Shown: positions 9,677 to 20,376 of the stretch, piece after piece | Numbering within the stretch: the stretch's first letter is position 1 | Layout: every line of letters starts with the position of its first letter | Source: Candidatus Blochmannia sp. SNP | Lineage (GTDB): Bacteria > Pseudomonadota > Gammaproteobacteria > Enterobacterales > Enterobacteriaceae | Assembly (NCBI RefSeq): GCF_036549215.1 | Contig: NZ_CP144371.1 | Span: 719,878 to 783,877, forward strand | DNA: 64,000 bases | Direction of reading: 5' to 3' | Notes under the pieces: generated by a model | The model's database searches: none | Told to the model about the DNA's origin: nothing | What the model saw: the letters and a program-made list of their open reading frames with translations, nothing else | Position numbers and translations under genes: made by a program

Positions 9677-11104
9677 ATGCATATGCAACTAAAAACTCAA
9701 ATTCTTGTTTTAGGCGCAGGACCAGGAGGTTATTCTGCGGCTTTTCGCTGTGCTGATTTAGGAATGGATACCACTATAGTAGAACGTTACCCCATTTTAG
9801 GTGGAGTATGTCTTAATGTTGGTTGTATTCCTTCTAAAACATTATTACATATTGCTAAATTAATTGAAACAAGAAAAAATTTAGATAAATATGGTATTCT
9901 TGCATCAGCAGAAACAGATATTGATATTGATAAAACACGTTCTTGGAAAGATAAAATTATTACTCAGCTATCAAATAGTTTAAGTACCATGGCAAAAACA
10001 CGTAATGTTAAAGTAATTAATGGAATTGGTAAATTTCTTGATAAGAATACTATTCAAGTTGAAAATAATCAAATGACTTTAGAAATAACATTTAATTACG
10101 CTATTATAGCAGCAGGATCTCATTCTGTTTCCTTACCATTTGTTCCTAATGATAATCGTATTTGGAATTCAACTGATGCTCTATCTTTACAATCAATACC
10201 TAAGCGTTTACTGATTGTAGGTTCTGGAGCTGTAGGATTAGAAATGGCAACAATATATCATGCATTTGGATCAGAAATTGATATAGTAGAAGTATATAAT
10301 CAAATTATACCAATTTTAGATGAAGATGTTATTAATCCTTTTTCTAAAATAATAAGTAAGAATATTAATTTAATTTTAAATACCACAGTAAATATAGTAG
10401 AGGCTAAAAAAGATGGTGTTTATGTTACTATGGAAAATAATCAAACTTCATTAAAAAATATTAAACGTTATGATGTATTATTAGTGGCAATTGGACGTGT
10501 TCCGAATGGCAATATGTTGAACATTGAAAACACAGGGGTCAATGTAGATAAATACGGTTTTATTCCTGTAGATCAACAAATGCGTACTAATATAAAACAC
10601 ATTTTTGCTATTGGTGATATTATTGGACATCCAATGTTAGCGCATAAAAGTATTCATGAAGGACATGTAGCAGCAGAAGTTATTGCTGGTAAAAAACGTT
10701 ATTTTAATCCAATAATAATTCCATCTATTATATATACTAATCCAGAGATAGCATGGGTTGGCTATACTGAAAAAGATGCACAAGCAAAAAATATAGATTA
10801 TAAAGTTACTATTTTCCCTTGGATGGCTTCAGGCCGAGCAATTACTGAAGATTGCAAAGAAGGTATGACTAAATTGATTTTCGATAAAAAAACAAACAGA
10901 ATTATTGGAGGATCTATTTTAGGCACGCATGCTAGTGAAATATTAGGAGAGGTTGCATTAGCTATTGAAATGGGGTGTGATGCAGAAGATATTATTCTAA
11001 CTATTCATGCTCATCCAACTTTATATGAATCAATAGCATCAGCAGCATCTATTTATAATGGATCGATTACTGATCTGCCTAATATAAAAACACAAAACCA
11101 ATAA
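9677..11104 (+). CDS. lpd: Dihydrolipoamide dehydrogenase (E3)
   Basis: FAD enzyme that reoxidises dihydrolipoamide with NAD for the pyruvate and 2-oxoglutarate dehydrogenase complexes. Its 475 residues compare with 474 in E. coli. Seen in order: the FAD-binding GAGPGG loop near residue 13, the redox disulfide Cys45/Cys50 in GGVCLNVGCIPSK, the NAD-binding VGSGAVGLEMA near 180, an FAD-contact AIGDIIG motif, and the catalytic His446-Glu451 pair in HAHPTLYES. Met1 and Met3 are both possible starts; GAGAG lies just upstream. The gene follows aceF by 160 bases, which contain only a 6-bp hairpin (9612-9626). It may have its own promoter there, as in E. coli. Confidence 0.97.
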   Translation: MHMQLKTQILVLGAGPGGYSAAFRCADLGMDTTIVERYPILGGVCLNVGCIPSKTLLHIAKLIETRKNLDKYGILASAETDIDIDKTRSWKDKIITQLSNSLSTMAKTRNVKVINGIGKFLDKNTIQVENNQMTLEITFNYAIIAAGSHSVSLPFVPNDNRIWNSTDALSLQSIPKRLLIVGSGAVGLEMATIYHAFGSEIDIVEVYNQIIPILDEDVINPFSKIISKNINLILNTTVNIVEAKKDGVYVTMENNQTSLKNIKRYDVLLVAIGRVPNGNMLNIENTGVNVDKYGFIPVDQQMRTNIKHIFAIGDIIGHPMLAHKSIHEGHVAAEVIAGKKRYFNPIIIPSIIYTNPEIAWVGYTEKDAQAKNIDYKVTIFPWMASGRAITEDCKEGMTKLIFDKKTNRIIGGSILGTHASEILGEVALAIEMGCDAEDIILTIHAHPTLYESIASAASIYNGSITDLPNIKTQNQ

Positions 11105-13053
11105 ATTTTATATGATTATAAATAAAGTTCTAAATTGATTAATTTAAAAATAATACTACATTGGTATATAGTTTATTCCAACTTATAAAGTATATAAGTG
11201 TTAATATTTAACATATTATACAATTTATAAAAATCAAATATAATAATTACATTTATTTATATTTTTAAATATGTAGCGATATATATCGCTACATATTTAT
11301 GTTATTGATGTGATATAGTTTATTAGATGAAAATAAAATGTTTAAAATAATAATATCGTCACTCAAATAGCGTTCATTCATTAAACATCATAAATTATAT
11401 ACAATCACATAACTTATGGTTGTGAGGTGTATTCACATTATACTTATTAAGTATTTAGGACATAATTGATTTGTAACTATTAATTAATTATAATTATAAA
11501 TTTAATATTTTATTATTTGAAATATTTAATCTGTTATAAAAACAGAAATTTATTCTAATACTAAAACTAGTTATATTATCATAAGTGTGTAATTTACAAA
11601 TTAGTCTAAAAATATTTTTTATATATTTTAATAATAACAAAATACTAACCATATTGCCAATATCTTACAATATTAGAAACAAATTAAAAAATTTGGTATA
11701 TCTAAATTTCATATATGTTTTAATCATTCAATTTAATTTAGAATAATTAGATATATTTTAATTCAATCTAAATATAGATATTAATTATATTTAAAATCTA
11801 TTAATAACAATAAAATGTATCATAATAATTTTAAAATATGATATCTATTTTATAGTTTTAAATAAATATTTAAGAAAAATACTTACTGTATAAATTAATA
11901 ATAACTCTTATTTTATTTATATTGAGAATTATTATTATATCCGTATAATTCTTGTTGTCTATAACAACCTAAAAATAACTATTAAATCAATAGTTTTTTG
12001 TGTTATTAGTATTATGTTATCTAATAACACAGACCGATTTATATTTAATAATAGTATGACAACATATAGTGATAATTATTTACCATTTATTGTTTAATCT
12101 AAAGTACGTTTTACAATACAATTATAATATCAACTATATTCTATATATATCTAAAAAATAAATATGTTAATAAGTATTTTAAAAGCATAAAAGTTATCAA
12201 ACTTAACAATAAAAAATAATTTAAATTATTAAACATATATATAGGCATAATTTTTTGATTACTATCACTATAATATTCTTTAATTAAAATCACTAAATAA
12301 TTTTATTTTTAATTAATAAAATGAAGGTTCATTATGAAAATATTTTCCAAATGATTGCTAATATTAATATGTTTTATAGCAATTATTTTTGTTATAAATA
12401 TAATTAATTACTTATATAGTATATATCATCAATAAACTAATATATCTGCATATATTTAAAAAGATAAATATTAATTTGTTTTAAATTAAATTAAAAATTA
12501 TTCACATATCAAATATTTTTATAAGTATAGAACATAACATATAATACTTATTTCATAATAATTAATTCATTTATCACTAAAAAGTATATTACTATAATAA
12601 AAATAAGTATATTAAGCAATAAAAATATATTTGCATGTTTATGCATTTTTATATAAACATGACAATATAGTAATTTGTGATTTTAATAATATAAAGTTAT
12701 TATTTTTATCTCAATTATAAATTTTTTATTATTTTCTGAGAATACTAGTATCTGAAATTTATTCATCTATAGAAATCGCTACAAATTATAATAATTATTA
12801 AATATTTATTAATAAATATAGCTAAATAATTTTGGTATATAATTTTAATTAAGATAATAAAAATAAAATAATAGAGAATTTGTTATGAATTAAATTTTCG
12901 ATAGTTAGATCAATATATTCACAATACTAAATAGATATATCAATATCTTTAATTTCACTATAAACAATTGGTTATAGATGAACAATTTATTTTTTGGAAC
13001 AAATAATAACCCCTCCATATTACAGTTGTTATAGATAATAATATTTAAAGATT
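11105..13053. other. Long AT-rich spacer lpd/folK
   Basis: These 1949 bases lie between convergent lpd and folK and hold no gene I can support. E. coli has more than ten genes between lpd and folK. Structures seen are a perfect palindrome at 11266-11299 and an 11-bp hairpin with an 11-base loop (11999-12031). A 33-codon hydrophobic reading frame with one in-frame TGA lies at 12334-12435 behind AAGG. This looks like non-coding erosion debris. Confidence 0.6.
11266..11299 (+). terminator. lpd: Possible terminator stem-loop after lpd
   Basis: A perfect 34-base palindrome whose arms contain ATGTAGCGAT, 162 bases beyond the lpd stop in the convergent lpd/folK gap. The 3' arm ends in CATATTTA, U-rich but without a long T-run. 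Being symmetric it could act in both directions. Termination is inferred only from structure and place. Confidence 0.4.
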
Positions 13054-13545
13054 TTATTTTTTCCAAAAATCTAAACCATTTTTAGGAACAGTTTTAGCAA
13101 TATCTGTTATAATTTTTCCATTAGGAAAAACTAAATGATTATCTAATTCAATTAATGGATAAATTATAAATTCTCGATTACATATGTCATAATGCGGTAT
13201 TATCAATTCAGAAGTATATATATTATGTTTTCCAAATAATAAAATATCTAAATCTAGTGTGCGTGACTGCCATAACAGAGAATTATGTAACCGAACACGT
13301 CCTTGTTTTTTTTCAATATATTGGATATGACTTAATAATGATTTTGGAGAGAGATTAGTATCTAATATTATTATTGCATTTAGAAAATCAGGCTGATTTT
13401 TCTGCCCCAATGGCCGGCTACAATAATAGGATGAAAAAGCAATAAGTTTGGTCATTGGGAGCTTAGAAAGAGACCACACAGCTTTATCAGCTTGTTTTTT
13501 AGGATTTAACATATTACTGCCTAGTCCTATCCAAACACGTTCCAT
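13054..13545 (-). CDS. folK: HPPK: hydroxymethyl-dihydropterin pyrophosphokinase
   Basis: Transfers pyrophosphate from ATP to 6-hydroxymethyl-7,8-dihydropterin in folate synthesis. The 163 residues compare with 159 in E. coli. The N-terminal VWIGLGSNM, the central PDFLNAIIILDT and the signature RTLDLDILLFG are all present, with Asp98 and Asp100 as the two magnesium ligands. The ATG at 13543-13545 gives the expected N-terminus. In E. coli folK overlaps pcnB and is followed upstream by gluQ and dksA. Here the 265-base gap to dksA shows that pcnB and gluQ have been deleted. With folA at 48.6 kb, folate metabolism is at least partly kept. Confidence 0.95.
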   Translation of the reverse strand: MERVWIGLGSNMLNPKKQADKAVWSLSKLPMTKLIAFSSYYCSRPLGQKNQPDFLNAIIILDTNLSPKSLLSHIQYIEKKQGRVRLHNSLLWQSRTLDLDILLFGKHNIYTSELIIPHYDICNREFIIYPLIELDNHLVFPNGKIITDIAKTVPKNGLDFWKK

Positions 13546-13810
13546 TTGATTATGTATCCTAACTAATTAACTACAAAATCATCAGTCTTTTGATTTTTAT
13601 AAAAATTTACATATAATTAAAATTAAAATATTTTATAAATTTTTATATAAATACATGCTTATACACAAAACAATCAACAAATCTTAATCAAACTAATTAT
13701 CATAACAAAAATTATATATAAATCATTAAAAAATTGATTTTTAATTATATCTTCATGTCATAATATCATTATATCATCTAATAAAAAATTGATTGCTATA
13801 CTATGATAAT

Positions 13811-14278
13811 TTATCCGGTCATTTGTTTTTCTTTAATTTCTTCTAAAGTTTTGCAATCAATACATAAATCAGCCGTTGGTCGAGCTTCCAATCTTCGGAT
13901 TCCGATCTCTACATCACATGAAGCACAAAATCCAAATTCATTTGTACCTATTTTTTTTAAAGTTTTTTCAATTTTTTCAATAAGTTTACGTTCTCTATCT
14001 CGATTGCGTAATTTAATATTAAATTCTTCTTCTTGTGCGGCTCTATCTACTGGATCTGGAAAATTGACAGATTCTTGATTTTGTACACATAATGTAGAAG
14101 ACCCTAAATCATGTTTAAGTTGGTTTTTCCACGTTTCGAGAATGCGTTTAAAATGTAATAGTTGATCAGAACTCATATATTCTTCATTAGGTTTGCGTTG
14201 ATATGGCGTAACTCCGGCAATTATTAATACATTTAAAGAAGAACACTTGTTACTATGGGTTGATGACTTTGTCGGCAT
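13811..14278 (-). CDS. dksA: RNA polymerase-binding transcription factor DksA
   Basis: DksA inserts its coiled coil into the RNA polymerase secondary channel and works with ppGpp to adjust rRNA and amino-acid promoters. The 155 residues compare with 151 in E. coli. The acidic tip [10 protein letters not shown] carries Asp75 and Asp78. The zinc finger uses Cys118, Cys121, Cys139 and Cys142, followed by [11 protein letters not shown] as in enterics. ATG 14278 is preceded by TAGGAG at good spacing. The first about 17 residues are unlike E. coli. A general stress regulator being kept is notable in a genome that has lost most regulators. Confidence 0.97.
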   Translation of the reverse strand: MPTKSSTHSNKCSSLNVLIIAGVTPYQRKPNEEYMSSDQLLHFKRILETWKNQLKHDLGSSTLCVQNQESVNFPDPVDRAAQEEEFNIKLRNRDRERKLIEKIEKTLKKIGTNEFGFCASCDVEIGIRRLEARPTADLCIDCKTLEEIKEKQMTG

Positions 14279-14801
14279 ATAATTGCTCCTAATTTTATAT
14301 ATATATTAAAACAAACTCATATCAATATGATATAAAATTTAATTTTTAAATAAAATTCACTAATATTACAAATATATAATGAATAAAAAATTAAATAAAA
14401 TAAGTATTATTATTTAATAAAATATAACAGGCCTTATTTAAGCAACCTTTTCATTTTATTATGATACTTGATTATTTTTAAAACGTACACTTAATTATAG
14501 AATCATATCAATATATATACAAACCAATTATAATATTTTAGAAAAATATTATAATTGGTTTGTATATATATTTTTTATTGCTTATAATGGGAATAATAAG
14601 TATTGATAATTGTTTAAAAATTATGCATTATGTTACAATATCATTGAGGTGTTTATAACAATATTATAATATTTATTATCAATAATAATAGTATTGTATT
14701 TAATTTATTAAATATTTATACGGAAATCATAATATTCATTTTATGATTTTAAAAAATTATATTTTTATAGAAACAAAACTTTTATTCAATAAAAATACAT
14801 T
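14279..14801. other. AT-rich divergent spacer dksA/coaE
   Basis: These 523 bases between divergent dksA and coaE hold no gene. The main feature is a 30-bp perfect inverted repeat (14510-14572). Relative to E. coli gene order this gap is one breakpoint of the inverted aceE-dksA block. Confidence 0.6.
14510..14572 (+). repeat. Perfect 30-bp inverted repeat, terminator-like, between divergent genes
   Basis: The arms 14510-14539 and 14543-14572 pair without mismatch around a 3-base loop (AGA). The stem includes ACAAACCAATTATAATATTT, and TTTTTT runs at 14571-14576 as the 3' arm ends. It has the look of an intrinsic terminator for plus-strand transcription. However, the genes on either side (dksA minus, coaE plus) point away from it, so no known transcript ends here. 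It may terminate an unseen short RNA starting in 14279-14510, or be a relic of a deleted gene. Confidence 0.7.
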
Positions 14802-15419
14802 ATGTCTTATATTGTTGCGCTAACCGGAGGTATTTGTTCTGGGAAAAGTGTTATTGCTAAAAAATTTTCTGATTTATCAAAAAAAGTATCTGTAGTAGAT
14901 TCCGATTTGATTTCTAGAAAAGTAACACAACCTGGAAGCATTGCTTTACATATGGTAGCTAAACATTTTGGATCAGATATATTATTTTCCAATGGTTCAT
15001 TAAATCGATCCATGTTAAAAAAAATCATTTTTTTTAATCTTAAAGATAAAGAATGGCTTGAAAAATTGTTACATCCGATAATCAGAAAAGAAACTCAAAA
15101 AACTATAAATCTATTATTTAATAGATCATATTATATATTATGGGTAATTCCATTGTTAATAGAAAATAATTTACAAAAATTTGCAGATCGTATATTAGTA
15201 GTAGATGTTCGCACCGATATTCAATTGAATCGGATTATTAACAGAGACAAAATTAGCCAACGATATGCTAAAAATATTCTATTATCACAAGTATCTCGTC
15301 AACATAGACTCGACTTTGCCGATGATATTATTAACAACAACAAAAATCTGAATGACATCGACACAGACATTTCCATTTTACATAAATATTATATGAATGT
15401 AAAAAAAAATAATCACTAA
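14802..15419 (+). CDS. coaE: Dephospho-CoA kinase
   Basis: Last step of coenzyme A synthesis: ATP-dependent phosphorylation of dephospho-CoA at the ribose 3'-OH. The 205 residues compare with 206 in E. coli. The P-loop is GGICSGKS (residues 9-16), keeping the GxxxxGKS pattern although E. coli has Gly where this has Cys12. VVDSDLISRKV, LLHPIIRKET and WVIPLLIEN match the family's substrate-binding segments. ATG 14802 fits the E. coli N-terminus (MRYIVALTGG). It is a single gene, divergent from dksA and convergent with secA. In E. coli coaE is followed by yacF and yacG, which are absent. Confidence 0.96.
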   Translation: MSYIVALTGGICSGKSVIAKKFSDLSKKVSVVDSDLISRKVTQPGSIALHMVAKHFGSDILFSNGSLNRSMLKKIIFFNLKDKEWLEKLLHPIIRKETQKTINLLFNRSYYILWVIPLLIENNLQKFADRILVVDVRTDIQLNRIINRDKISQRYAKNILLSQVSRQHRLDFADDIINNNKNLNDIDTDISILHKYYMNVKKNNH

Positions 15420-15796
15420 AACTACTGTTTTTATTAAGAAAAATTTCAAAATTATGTCATATTCATCGTATGAAATACATATTTCATCATCATAATAACA
15501 AATTATGTATTCATTATTTTTGTAATCAAATCATTATAATTATTTTCATATTTGCACTTTACACACACAATACAACCCATTATTAAAATTACAAATAGCT
15601 AATCTCAGATTAGTTAACATTGTGGCGCGATAATAAAGATTATGAATATATAAAAATACTATGTATATGTTGTAAACGTTCTTTATTTATAATGTACAAA
15701 CATTATTTTTTATTTTAAATAAAAGTATAATTTCATTGTCAATCGCATAATAATTACATTAAAACAATTTCAAATAGTTTATATGTATATTAGTGA
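15420..15796. other. Convergent spacer coaE/secA
   Basis: These 377 AT-rich bases hold no gene. An 8-base inverted repeat (15470-15487) lacks a T-run. A 7-bp hairpin with T-run at 15689-15710 is the likeliest terminator for coaE. In E. coli mutT follows secA; no trace of it is visible. Confidence 0.6.
15689..15710 (+). terminator. coaE: Weak intrinsic terminator for coaE
   Basis: ATAATGT pairs with ACATTAT around ACAA and is followed by TTTTTATTTT. Placement downstream of coaE and facing secA fits a terminator. The stem is short with one G-C pair, and the distance from the stop is 270 bases, so support is modest. Confidence 0.35.
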
Positions 15797-18529
15797 TTAA
15801 TGATATTTATATGTAATTTTACCATGACATTCCTTAAATTTCTTATTAGATCCGCAGGGACAAGAATCATTACGTCCTACTACTTTATTTTTAATTAGTG
15901 TATTTGCATGTAGAAAATAATCTATAGACAATAATTTACTATTAATTATTTGTGGATTAATAGATTGTATCTCATTACACTTGTTACTTTCTGATAAAAT
16001 GGATTCTTTTTTATTAAACAATTCCATCATTAGTTTACTAATTTCACTTATTACTTCATATTTCAAATGATCTAGCATTTTAGTAAACATAGCAAATGAT
16101 TCTCTTTTATATTCTTGTTTAGGATCTTTTTGTGCATACCCTCTTAAATGAATTCCTTGACGTAAATAATCCATTGATGATAAGTGTTCTTTCCATAAGA
16201 TATCAAATGTTCTTAACATAATTCCTTTTTCAAAAGAACGCACAATATTCACTCCTATTATTTGTCTGGCATGTTCATATTGTTGGGTCATACTATCTAA
16301 TATACGCTGACGTAATCTTTCTTTTTCTTCATATAATTTGGGATCTAAATCTATCCATCCTGCAAGAGGTAATGTTAAATAAAAATCAGTTTTCAAACAT
16401 TCTTCTAATTTTATTAAATCATTTTTATCCTCTATGATTTGTAAAGGAATATAAATATTAAATAATTTGTCAATAACATCGCGACGAATATTACTGATAA
16501 TATCATCAATATCTGACATGTTTAATAATTTATCGCGTTGTTCATAAATAACTCGACGTTGATCGTTGGCTACATCATCATATTCTAATAATTGTTTTCT
16601 AATATCAAAATTACGATTTTCTACTTTTTTTTGAGCATGGGCAATAGCTTTAGTGATCCATGGATGTTCTATTGCTTCTCCAGATTTCATACCTAATTTT
16701 TTCATCATATTTACTAATCTATCAGAAGCAAAAATTCGTATTAAAGAATCTTCCATTGATAAATAAAATCTAGAGGAACCTATATCTCCTTGTCGTCCGG
16801 ATCTCCCGCGCAGTTGATTATCAATACGACGAGATTCATGCCGTTCAGTACCAATTACATGTAGCCCTCCAGATTTTAATACTGTATCGTGACGTTTTTT
16901 CCAATCAGATCTAATTTTTGAAATTTTACATGTACTCACTGTATTCAATTCAGCAATTTCTGCGCGATAATTTCCTCCTAACATAATATCAGTTCCACGG
17001 CCAGCCATATTTGTAGCAATAGTTACTGCACCAGGATACCCCGCTTGAGCTATAATATCCGCTTCTACAGAATGAAATTTAGCATTTAAAACTTTATGAA
17101 CAACTCCAGCTTGCTTTAAAGCACGAGAAATAATTTCAGATTTATCAATTGATATAGTTCCTACTAAAACTGGCTGATTACGTTTAACACAGTTTTTAAC
17201 ATCACTAACAATAGCATCAATTTTTTCGCGTTCCGTCATATAAATTACATCTGGTAAATCGTTACGAATCATAGGGCGATTAGTCGGTATAATAATAGTA
17301 TCTAATTTGTAGATAGATTGAAACTCAAATGCTTCGGTATGAGCAGTTCCTGTCATGCCAGATAACTTTTCATATAAACGAAAATAATTTTGAAATGTAA
17401 TTGAAGCTAATGTTTGATTCTCATTTTGCACTGTTACTCGTTCCTTAGCTTCTATCGCTTGATGTAATCCATCTGACCATCGACGACCAGGCATAACACG
17501 TCCTGTATGTTCATCGATAATCAGTATTTCACCATTTTTAACAAGATAATCTACTTCGCATGAAAATAAAATATGTGCACGAAACGCTGCATTAACATGG
17601 TGCATCAAGATGATATTATCTGATGAATATAATGATTCGCCTTGATTCATGATTTCAGATTTAATTAACAATTGTTCTATTAATACTAATCCTTGCTCAG
17701 TTAATATAACTTGTCTAGATTTTTCATCAACTGTGAAATATTCTTCTTTTTGTAAATCTTTTATATTTTTTGTATTTTTTTGAATTATACTAAAGACTAA
17801 TTCGTTTATTTTTAAATATAATAAAGAAGTATCATCTGATGGGCCAGAAATGACCAATGGAGTACGAGCTTCATCGATCAAAATAGAATCTACTTCATCT
17901 ATTAATGCATAATATAATCCTCGTTGTACCCGTTCTTCTGGAACAAAAACCATATTGTCACGCAAATAATCAAAGCCATATTCATTATTTGTTCCATAGG
18001 TAATATCTGCTGCATACGCAGCGCGTTTTATAGATGTTGATTGTTCCGGTAAATTGATCCCAACGGTCAATCCTAAAAATTCAAATAATGGTCTATTATT
18101 TACTGCATCTCTATGTGCTAAGTAATTATTAACTGTAACGATATGCACTCCTTTACCACTTAACGCATTCAAGTAAGCGGGTAACGTAGCGGTTAGAGTT
18201 TTTCCTTCCCCAGTTTTCATTTCCGCGATACAACGATTATTTAAAACTATTCCACCCAATAATTGGGCATCAAAAAGACGTATATTGAATATCCTCTTGA
18301 TAGCCTCGCGCACTACAGCAAACGTTTGTGGTAATAATTCTTCAAATTTTACACCTGACTTAATAGATGCACGAAACTCATTAGTTTTAGATGCAAGTTG
18401 ATTATCATTTAATTTTTCTATATCTTTTTCCATACAATTTATAATATCCACCACTTTTTTCATACGATATAGTGCACGCTCATTTCTATTTTTAAAAATT
18501 TTAGTAAGTAATTTAAATGGTGTTATCAT
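15797..18529 (-). CDS. secA: Protein translocase ATPase SecA
   Basis: Motor that drives unfolded preproteins through SecYEG. The 910 residues compare with 901 in E. coli. Walker A is MKTGEGKT (104-111), and the DEAD-type box is [14 protein letters not shown]. The second helicase lobe carries [10 protein letters not shown] and [18 protein letters not shown]. The helical scaffold includes [20 protein letters not shown]. The C-terminal zinc site is intact (Cys890, Cys892, Cys901, His902), so SecB and phospholipid binding may be kept. ATG 18529 gives the expected [12 protein letters not shown]. In E. coli SecM lies just upstream and controls secA translation. Here 852 bases of AT-rich spacer separate secA from lpxC and no SecM is found. 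Confidence 0.98.
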   Translation of the reverse strand: MITPFKLLTKIFKNRNERALYRMKKVVDIINCMEKDIEKLNDNQLASKTNEFRASIKSGVKFEELLPQTFAVVREAIKRIFNIRLFDAQLLGGIVLNNRCIAEMKTGEGKTLTATLPAYLNALSGKGVHIVTVNNYLAHRDAVNNRPLFEFLGLTVGINLPEQSTSIKRAAYAADITYGTNNEYGFDYLRDNMVFVPEERVQRGLYYALIDEVDSILIDEARTPLVISGPSDDTSLLYLKINELVFSIIQKNTKNIKDLQKEEYFTVDEKSRQVILTEQGLVLIEQLLIKSEIMNQGESLYSSDNIILMHHVNAAFRAHILFSCEVDYLVKNGEILIIDEHTGRVMPGRRWSDGLHQAIEAKERVTVQNENQTLASITFQNYFRLYEKLSGMTGTAHTEAFEFQSIYKLDTIIIPTNRPMIRNDLPDVIYMTEREKIDAIVSDVKNCVKRNQPVLVGTISIDKSEIISRALKQAGVVHKVLNAKFHSVEADIIAQAGYPGAVTIATNMAGRGTDIMLGGNYRAEIAELNTVSTCKISKIRSDWKKRHDTVLKSGGLHVIGTERHESRRIDNQLRGRSGRQGDIGSSRFYLSMEDSLIRIFASDRLVNMMKKLGMKSGEAIEHPWITKAIAHAQKKVENRNFDIRKQLLEYDDVANDQRRVIYEQRDKLLNMSDIDDIISNIRRDVIDKLFNIYIPLQIIEDKNDLIKLEECLKTDFYLTLPLAGWIDLDPKLYEEKERLRQRILDSMTQQYEHARQIIGVNIVRSFEKGIMLRTFDILWKEHLSSMDYLRQGIHLRGYAQKDPKQEYKRESFAMFTKMLDHLKYEVISEISKLMMELFNKKESILSESNKCNEIQSINPQIINSKLLSIDYFLHANTLIKNKVVGRNDSCPCGSNKKFKECHGKITYKYH

Positions 18530-19381
18530 AATAATTTATATCTCATTACAATGACGGTGAATTATACAAATAACAATGTGACAATATACTCTTATTGACG
18601 ATATATACTATATGCACATATGTATTTGATTGTTTTAATAACAGTAATTAATTTATATTATTTTACAATCCATTAAAATAAATGTGAATAAATTGAACAA
18701 AATATATGTGTAATGCTATAAATAATATTGATTAACATAAATATTTATATAAAAATATTTAAACAGTAAAATCGCATGGATAAGTATATAAGCTTTTATT
18801 TACATAAACTTACGCATTAAGTATATGTTTTAAACATATTATATAATGCGATATATGATTAATGGTTGATTAGCATATTTGATATTCTGAATGTAAAACT
18901 ATTTAAATAAACTTTAAAAATCGTTCAAGTATAGTTATTAATAATTATTAAATTTATTATATACGAATATAAAAATATATTTTATATATGGAAATGTATA
19001 TATTCACTTGATAGCATAGATGGTTTCTACACATACAAATAAGAAGAAATAAAATATCAAAAAATATTCGTTTATCTCTGATTTTCATAATGATATAAAC
19101 TTATAAATTAGACATGCTATACTCAGATTTATATATACATATCGTCTATTTTACAAGATAAAAATGTTTATTACAGACAAATTTAAATAATTTTTTAGAG
19201 CTTTTAATTTAATAAATTAGAAGTATATAGTATGTAATATAACTACATATGTATTAATAAATGAAATTTTTTAAATAATTAAATAATAATAATGGAATTA
19301 TCTTAAATAAATTAGATAAATTTACGTGTTAAAATTTATAATGATATTATCATTTTTACATTTAAAAATATGAATGGATAT
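18530..19381. other. AT-rich spacer where secM would be
   Basis: These 852 bases lie between lpxC and secA, both minus. In enterics this interval holds secM. I see no SecM-like frame and no trace of its arrest motif. An imperfect 14-bp hairpin with an internal loop lies at 18813-18850 (CGCATTA/TAATGCG ends). A secA promoter should lie near 18530-18620 but no clear -35/-10 pair stands out. Confidence 0.55.
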
Positions 19382-20275
19382 CTAAAATACTAAAGGTAGA
19401 TCAGATGCCTTAGAAAAAGTAGCGATTTCCCATGACTCTTGGCATGATAAAACAGTTTTTAATAATTTATTATTTAGGGTATGTCCGGATTTGAAAGCAA
19501 TAAAAGAACCGATAAGATTGTGTCCACACATAAATAGATCACCAATGGCATCAAGCATTTTATGTCGCACAAATTCATCGTCAAAACGTAATCCATCTTC
19601 ATTAAGCACACGATCATCATCAATTATTATAGCCGAACTGAAGCTTCCTCCTAAAGCAAATCCACGAGATTGTAAATCTTTAATATCACGCATAAAGCCA
19701 AAAGTACGCGCTCGACTAATATTATGAACAAAAGATTCTGAAGAAAAATTAAAAAAACAATGCTGCGTATTAACATTAATCGCTGGGTGATCAAAATCAA
19801 TAGTAAAATCAAGTGTAAACCCATCAAATGGTCTTAGTTCAGCCCATTTATCACCATCCTCAACACGTACGGTTTGTTTTAATCGGATAAATTTTTTAGC
19901 GCTATTAAGTTCTTCTATGCCAGCATCTAATAATAAGCATACAAAAGGATTAGCGCTTCCATCCATTATTGGCACTTCAGGGGCATTCAGTTCTATAATA
20001 ATATTATCAATACCCAATCCTGCTTGAGCAGCACTTAAATGTTCTACAGTAAAAATTTGAGCACCATATTCATTAATCAAACATGTACACAATGCAGTGC
20101 TCCCTACTGATTTAATATTAACTTGAAAATCTACAGGAGGATATAAATCAGTACGACGATAAATAATACCAGTATTTGCTGCAGTAGGACGTAAAGTTAA
20201 TGTAACTTTTTTACCAGTATGTAATCCTACACCAGTAACTTGTACAACGCGCTTTAATGTTCGTTGTTTTATCAT
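19382..20275 (-). CDS. lpxC: UDP-3-O-acyl-N-acetylglucosamine deacetylase
   Basis: Zinc enzyme for the first committed step of lipid A synthesis. The 297 residues compare with 305 in E. coli. The zinc ligands His79 ([11 protein letters not shown]), His238 and Asp242 (HKMLDAIGD) and the catalytic His265 (FKSGHTLNN) are at the same residue numbers as in E. coli. The C-terminus is 8 residues shorter. That tail is where FtsH recognises LpxC in E. coli, so proteolytic control may be changed. Start ATG 20275 opens [11 protein letters not shown]. It is downstream of ftsZ by about 100 bases and ends the division cluster. Together with lptD this shows a lipopolysaccharide outer membrane. Confidence 0.97.
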   Translation of the reverse strand: MIKQRTLKRVVQVTGVGLHTGKKVTLTLRPTAANTGIIYRRTDLYPPVDFQVNIKSVGSTALCTCLINEYGAQIFTVEHLSAAQAGLGIDNIIIELNAPEVPIMDGSANPFVCLLLDAGIEELNSAKKFIRLKQTVRVEDGDKWAELRPFDGFTLDFTIDFDHPAINVNTQHCFFNFSSESFVHNISRARTFGFMRDIKDLQSRGFALGGSFSSAIIIDDDRVLNEDGLRFDDEFVRHKMLDAIGDLFMCGHNLIGSFIAFKSGHTLNNKLLKTVLSCQESWEIATFSKASDLPLVF

Positions 20276-20376
20276 GATATTATTTCATACAATTATTATA
20301 CTATTACTATACCAATAAATTATATAGACATATATTTTCATTTTTGTGATAATTGCTCATTAATATTATCTTTAAT

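Noticed and set aside
11105..13053. Hidden tRNA, small RNA or relic of pcnB, panBCD or speDE
   Set aside because: No cloverleaf, no GC-rich T-arm motif and no recognisable protein fragment in any frame that I could read.
13546..13810. Direct repeats of TAAAAAATTGATT near dksA
   Set aside because: Short, A/T-only and adjacent to each other; most likely chance in this base composition.
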